Assembly: GCA_013398175.1 (NCBI GenBank)
Contig: VZRZ01005138.1
Span: forward strand, 459,817 to 523,816
Length of the DNA: 64,000 nucleotides
From: Climacteris rufus
Taxonomy: Eukaryota > Chordata > Aves > Passeriformes > Climacteridae
Reading direction: 5' to 3'
The notes beneath the pieces were generated by a model. It saw only the letters and a list, made by a program, of their open reading frames with translations, did not search any database and was not told the DNA's origin. This document shows positions 59,821 through 64,000 of the stretch, in pieces (the first letter of the stretch is position 1; every line of letters begins with the position of its first letter). The position numbers and the translations under genes were made by a program.

Positions 59821-62800
59821 TTCATAAACCTCTCTGGGGAAGTTGACCAGGATAAAGCTAAGCTGACACAAGGATGAGTTGCATCTTTTTATTCAGATTG
59901 GTACCAAAGCGTGTGGTTGCATAAGTGCTTATAGCAATATAGAATTGGGGAGAACAGAATAGGAACAAGTTGCTGAGGTCCGGGAGAAGGTCTTGCTTTT
60001 GGTGGTAGTTGATTCGAATGAGGTTGTGGTTTCACAAGCTGTTAATGGGACTGGAATGTTGAATTTAGGGTTTTGGGTATTTTTTATAGCTGCAAGTACA
60101 TGTAGCTGTGTTTAGCTTTTCATACAATCGTTTTTTCTATGAATGTGGAAGATGATTGTTGAGTTAAAGACAAAATATCACTAGCACTTTTAATTTATTA
60201 GTGAAAAATAGGAGATAATTGAGTAGAAAACACCTTCCATGTAGATAGCATTTTGAGGCGTAGAAACTACTGCTGAAGGACCAAATCTGTACATCTGGGT
60301 GCCATGGTTCTCTCTCTGGAAGGCAAGGAACACATCCAGGTGGTAGCTCTAGTGAGTTGTTCTCACCTATTCTATTTTACTACAGTAATGTGTAGCTGTT
60401 TGAGAGTAGCACTTTCTTTCCTGGTAAAACTGGAGTGGAAAGTCTGAAATGCTGGAATAAATTATCACGTTAGTGTACTTCTCTTGGATATTTGAAGTGT
60501 TGACTGGTATTAAAAAAGATTCTTGCCTGCAGTCTTTCATTACAATGGAAATTTTGGAAGTTTTCCAATGAGGCTGTGTGATATGGTGTAAATTGAGATT
60601 TGATTTTTTACTGTCCAGCTTTTTGGTTTAATAGTCCATCTTGATCTTCCAGTGCTTTGAGAAATTTGTCTCTTTTCAACGTTGTGTTTTGAGAACCTGG
60701 AGATTTTTCAAGGAAATTGAGTCTTGTCTCCTGTCAATCTTAAAAACTTTTCAAATTCCCTTAGTTGTTCTCTCTCTATTTCTACAAAATTTGTGTGTTT
60801 TTATTAATGTTTTATTAAATTTCTCCTAGATACTTTCTTGCTGAAAAACTGGGATTGTTAAAATGGCAAAGTTAGTTGTTAGGCTATATAAACAATATAT
60901 GCTTGTCTGAGGTGGAAATGAAGAAGTAGGGTAAAAAAGAAAGTATATAGAGAGTAAGTATGGGAAGGTGGTCATACTGTATACAGTTAATACTGAATGA
61001 AAAGCAAGTGATGTTATAAGTTAGTTATTAAGTACCCATGGAGTTAATAATCTTAATTGATAAGATTTCATGCTAATATAGTTAAATAGTGTAATCTTTA
61101 AAAAATTCAAGTGGGCGTAGTCCTTGCATGTCAGGTTCTTTTGAAGTGATAACAAGCTTATAGTTTGAACTGTATGCTTTGTAAAATACTTCTGAGTCTG
61201 CATGGAGTTTCTTTTGGATTGTATGTATGGACTTGGCTTATCCTGTCCTGAATGGGTCTTCTATGATCTTACACGTATGAAAGTTGTAACAAATTCATTA
61301 GGGTAGTTTGGATCATGTGTTTTGGCAGTTGTGTGTGTAATCAGAGCATAAGGCAGATCAAATGTTTTTTCTTCATGAACGATTATGTGAGGGTATGTTT
61401 ATGCAGTGTTTCAGATAAAAATTTATCATGTTTTAAAATGAAGCATCCTTTGAATTTTAATCTATTACATGTAAACTGAACAAAGTTTATACATGCTGTG
61501 TTAGGGTTTAAAGTGTGTTATGTTGTTTCAAACATCCAATCCCCAGTGTTAATTAAAATTCTGAAGCGGGGTGTTTGTAGGTGTGGATCTGTTACAGGGG
61601 AATGTTTTATGTCTGGGTTAAAACTGTCATGTGCTTATTTCTCTCCCATACCATCAGGTTTCTGGCTCTTTCTTTTAAATTTTTCCCAGATGTTGTTAGA
61701 AATGAAGTGTTTTACAGTGCTGTTGGATTTCCTTAAATCATGAGCTCTGTCTCCTGGTTTGTCATACCCCTTGGGAAATTCATGCCTGTAGGCTGAGAAT
61801 GACTGTGGTAAATGTACAGTGCAGCTAAAATTCTCTTATTTTTCTTGCATTTGGGGAGAAGAGAGGGAAATGGAGAGGGCAGAAGCATCCTGGTTTTGAG
61901 AGAGGTTTGTAGTATCAGCAAATATAAAGACCACAAATGAGAGGATTTATAACAAAATATATTTTTCAATATCTAAGAGTGTCTTTCTATTTTCTAGTGG
62001 GAATTTAAGAAATTATTTTAGATGATACTGTTGACTTTTTAACAAAATGCAGTTTCACTTGTTTACTGTTTCTAGTAGTATTTTAGTGGTTCTTCTGCAC
62101 ATGCTTCTGATGAGCTCTCTCTAATACACTCTTAGATCAGATTGTCATAACTTCTGATTGGAGTCTTCATAGCCCTGAATTATTGGGAAAAAAGCTGATG
62201 TGTCTCTGATGTGAACAGTTGTCAAAAAGTATTTTGATAAGTAAAAGACTAAATCACTTCGGTAACTCTGAAGTCAGAGTTTTTACTTTTTGGTTGTACC
62301 TTGCATGTAATAAAATCTGGGGAATGCGTGAAATATTTAAAGCCCTGTCTGGAATGTGAGGAAAATAGATGGGAAAGACTTCTAAATAGTGTATTTTTGA
62401 GTAGCCTGGAAGGATAGAATGACTGGACTGACTTCCTGAAATTACATAGCTACATAATATAACTTGTGATGGCACAAAACTTTATTGTAGTCTTTTATGG
62501 GGGGAAAAAATCTGAAATTCTGCTATGGAAATCCATCATGTCTACTGAGGGATTTTGAGTTAACTGTGATTTAAAGCAAGGACCTAGGACATTAATTTGC
62601 TGAGCTAGGAGTTTCTTCTTTCTCCTTGCATAATTGATTTTGTAAATTGTAGAAGTGACAGTATATAAAATAACTCTTCACTTAGGGAAATCAGCTAAAA
62701 TATCACAGTGGTGTCTTTAGTTTACAGTATAGAAAATAATTTTGTATATATAATTTTAAATTTTTTCTTAAATATGCACGAAAAGTCTGAGTTGGTCTAT

Positions 62801-63107
62801 TTTTTATCTTTTTTGAAAGTGGTCCTACATGTCATGTTTACATAAATCTATTGATTGAAGTCATACATTAAACATTCTGTTTTCCCACCATGGATGGAGA
62901 TGCTCTCATGGGGGCATGGAGGTGGTAACACGGGCTGCAGTGAAAGGGCAGTATTGACTCTGTGGCAAATTCAAGGTTCACTCACTGCAAGATGTTAGTT
63001 TGGCAATTTCCTTGTTCATTTTGTGTGCTAGTATTTTGGCAGATGCTGGTTTCATAAAGAAATGGTCTAGATATCTCTGATCTATGTAGTTAGTTGTTAG
63101 CTTATAT

Positions 63108-63133
63108 GGAAGATTAATACAGATTAATCTTCC
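63108..63133. repeat. 26-nt perfect hairpin palindrome in PTBP2 intron 2
   Basis: GGAAGATTAAT (63108-63118) and ATTAATCTTCC (63123-63133) are exact reverse complements around a four-base loop ACAG. As DNA it presents two opposed GATTA homeodomain words; as RNA it would make an 11-bp stem. Confidence 0.75.
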
Positions 63134-64000
63134 TGACATTGGTAGGAACAGAGGACTAGATGTCCGAAGATGATCTATTAATAGTATAATAGCACTTTGT
63201 GCTTCTTGTTTTGTTCTTTATAATCTCCTTGCTTCATGCTAAACTGGATATTCAGTTAGTCTCTACCATGTTGCTGTTACAATAATTTTCCTTTGCAGTT
63301 TACAGTGAAATAAAATCATTGTGGTGGTTTTTTTATTTGTTTGTTATTTTAACTTAGATATGAATATTTCTGCCATCTCTGTGTTTGTGATCTTGCTTTG
63401 ATTCTTTAGAACACAGTGATTTGCTCAGCTGGGGAAGAGAGTTAAGAGAACATTGCTCTTGGATCTTCCTTTCTTGAGTCTGATTCTCTGTGCTCTTCAG
63501 AGATCTGAGTTTGGGTTCCTTAGCTGTGAAATACTCAATAAAATTACTTCATTTAGTTGAAAGGTTTGTTTAGTACGATTCAACTAGCAGAACTTCTGTG
63601 CTTGAGAATAAGACTAATTAAATATTCAAGATGCTTGGAAAATTGGCTATAATGGTGAAATTCATGTGTGACATAGCAGAGTGATGAAAGCTTTGCTCTT
63701 GAAGCAAGATGTCAGTCATTTTTGGCTTAGCACCCTCTCAAAGAAGATGCATATAAAACCAAAGCCAAGCACCCCAAAACACAAATCAAATAAAGTCTTA
63801 CCTCTGCTGAATAAATATAAATAAAATAAGTATTTATGTCTGTGTAATTCAGGAGATGCTTGTGTCACATAGTAGTGCCAGTCACCTCGGCTTACTTGGG
63901 ATGCATCTGTGAAATTGTTTTCCTACACAACCAGGATCTTCAGATAACCCTTTTGAAGTAAATCACAATAACTGGGCAGTCATTGCTTTTGATTTTGTAA

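Larger units (their letters stand above)
54291..64000 (+). other. PTBP2: PTBP2 intron 2 (5' part, runs off the window)
   Basis: This sequence starts at the GTAGGA donor of exon 2 and contains no recognisable exon 3. On the + strand it looks T- and G-rich compared with the upstream desert, as expected for the sense strand of a transcribed intron. No transposon was recognised in it. Things marked separately are a CU-rich acceptor with a possible cryptic exon near 54641, a CpG-containing block near 59.6-59.8 kb, and inverted repeats at 57181-57240 and 63108-63133. Confidence 0.75.

Noticed and set aside
54291..64000. Search for PTBP2 exon 3 (RGSDELL-type codons)
   Set aside because: No segment in the + strand encodes this motif after an acceptor, so exon 3 must lie beyond the window.

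Overview
This window looks like vertebrate, most probably avian, nuclear DNA. It has no bacterial-style gene packing, no operons and no long open frames except those created by simple repeats or by a run of N. The only interspersed repeats I can recognise are old CR1/L3-type LINE remnants; I see no Alu-, L1- or B1-like sequence. A moderately AT-rich background is broken by short GC-rich patches and by one large CpG island. The bird assignment is an inference from this repeat content and from the locus.

The one gene I can name is PTBP2 (neuronal polypyrimidine tract-binding protein, nPTB) on the + strand. Exon 1 (ATG at 52669) lies in a CpG island at about 51.78-53.11 kb and codes for Met-Asp plus two bases of Gly before a GTGAGT donor. 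A 31-nt exon 2 (54260-54290) continues the frame to MDGIVTDVAVGVK. This is the PTBP2 N-terminus apart from one Glu-to-Asp change, and it differs more from PTBP1 and PTBP3. The core promoter carries two NRF1-type sites and a YY1 site and no TATA box. About 9.7 kb of intron 2 runs off the right edge; exon 3 is not in the window.

Everything left of about 51.7 kb behaves as the upstream gene desert. It holds a 20-bp T-rich minisatellite with an assembly gap (4.13-4.51 kb), a perfect 274-bp (CCCTT)n array (25.62-25.89 kb), CR1/L3 relics at 19.3-19.6 kb (- strand) and 48.3-49.2 kb (+ strand, with a decayed FADD reverse-transcriptase box), several GC-rich islets, and AT-rich stretches rich in homeodomain/POU-type words that could be conserved enhancers. 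Conservation cannot be tested from one sequence.

For a second look I propose: the AAGGG/CCCTT array (the RFC1/CANVAS motif, with quadruplex and triplex potential); a possible cryptic exon behind a strong CU-rich acceptor in PTBP2 intron 2; a minus-strand exon-like segment with two hydrophobic stretches next to a distal GC-rich islet at 33.6-34.2 kb; several near-perfect palindromes; and a base-composition skew that seems to flip at the PTBP2 CpG island, suggesting divergent transcription. I found no convincing new multi-gene system.
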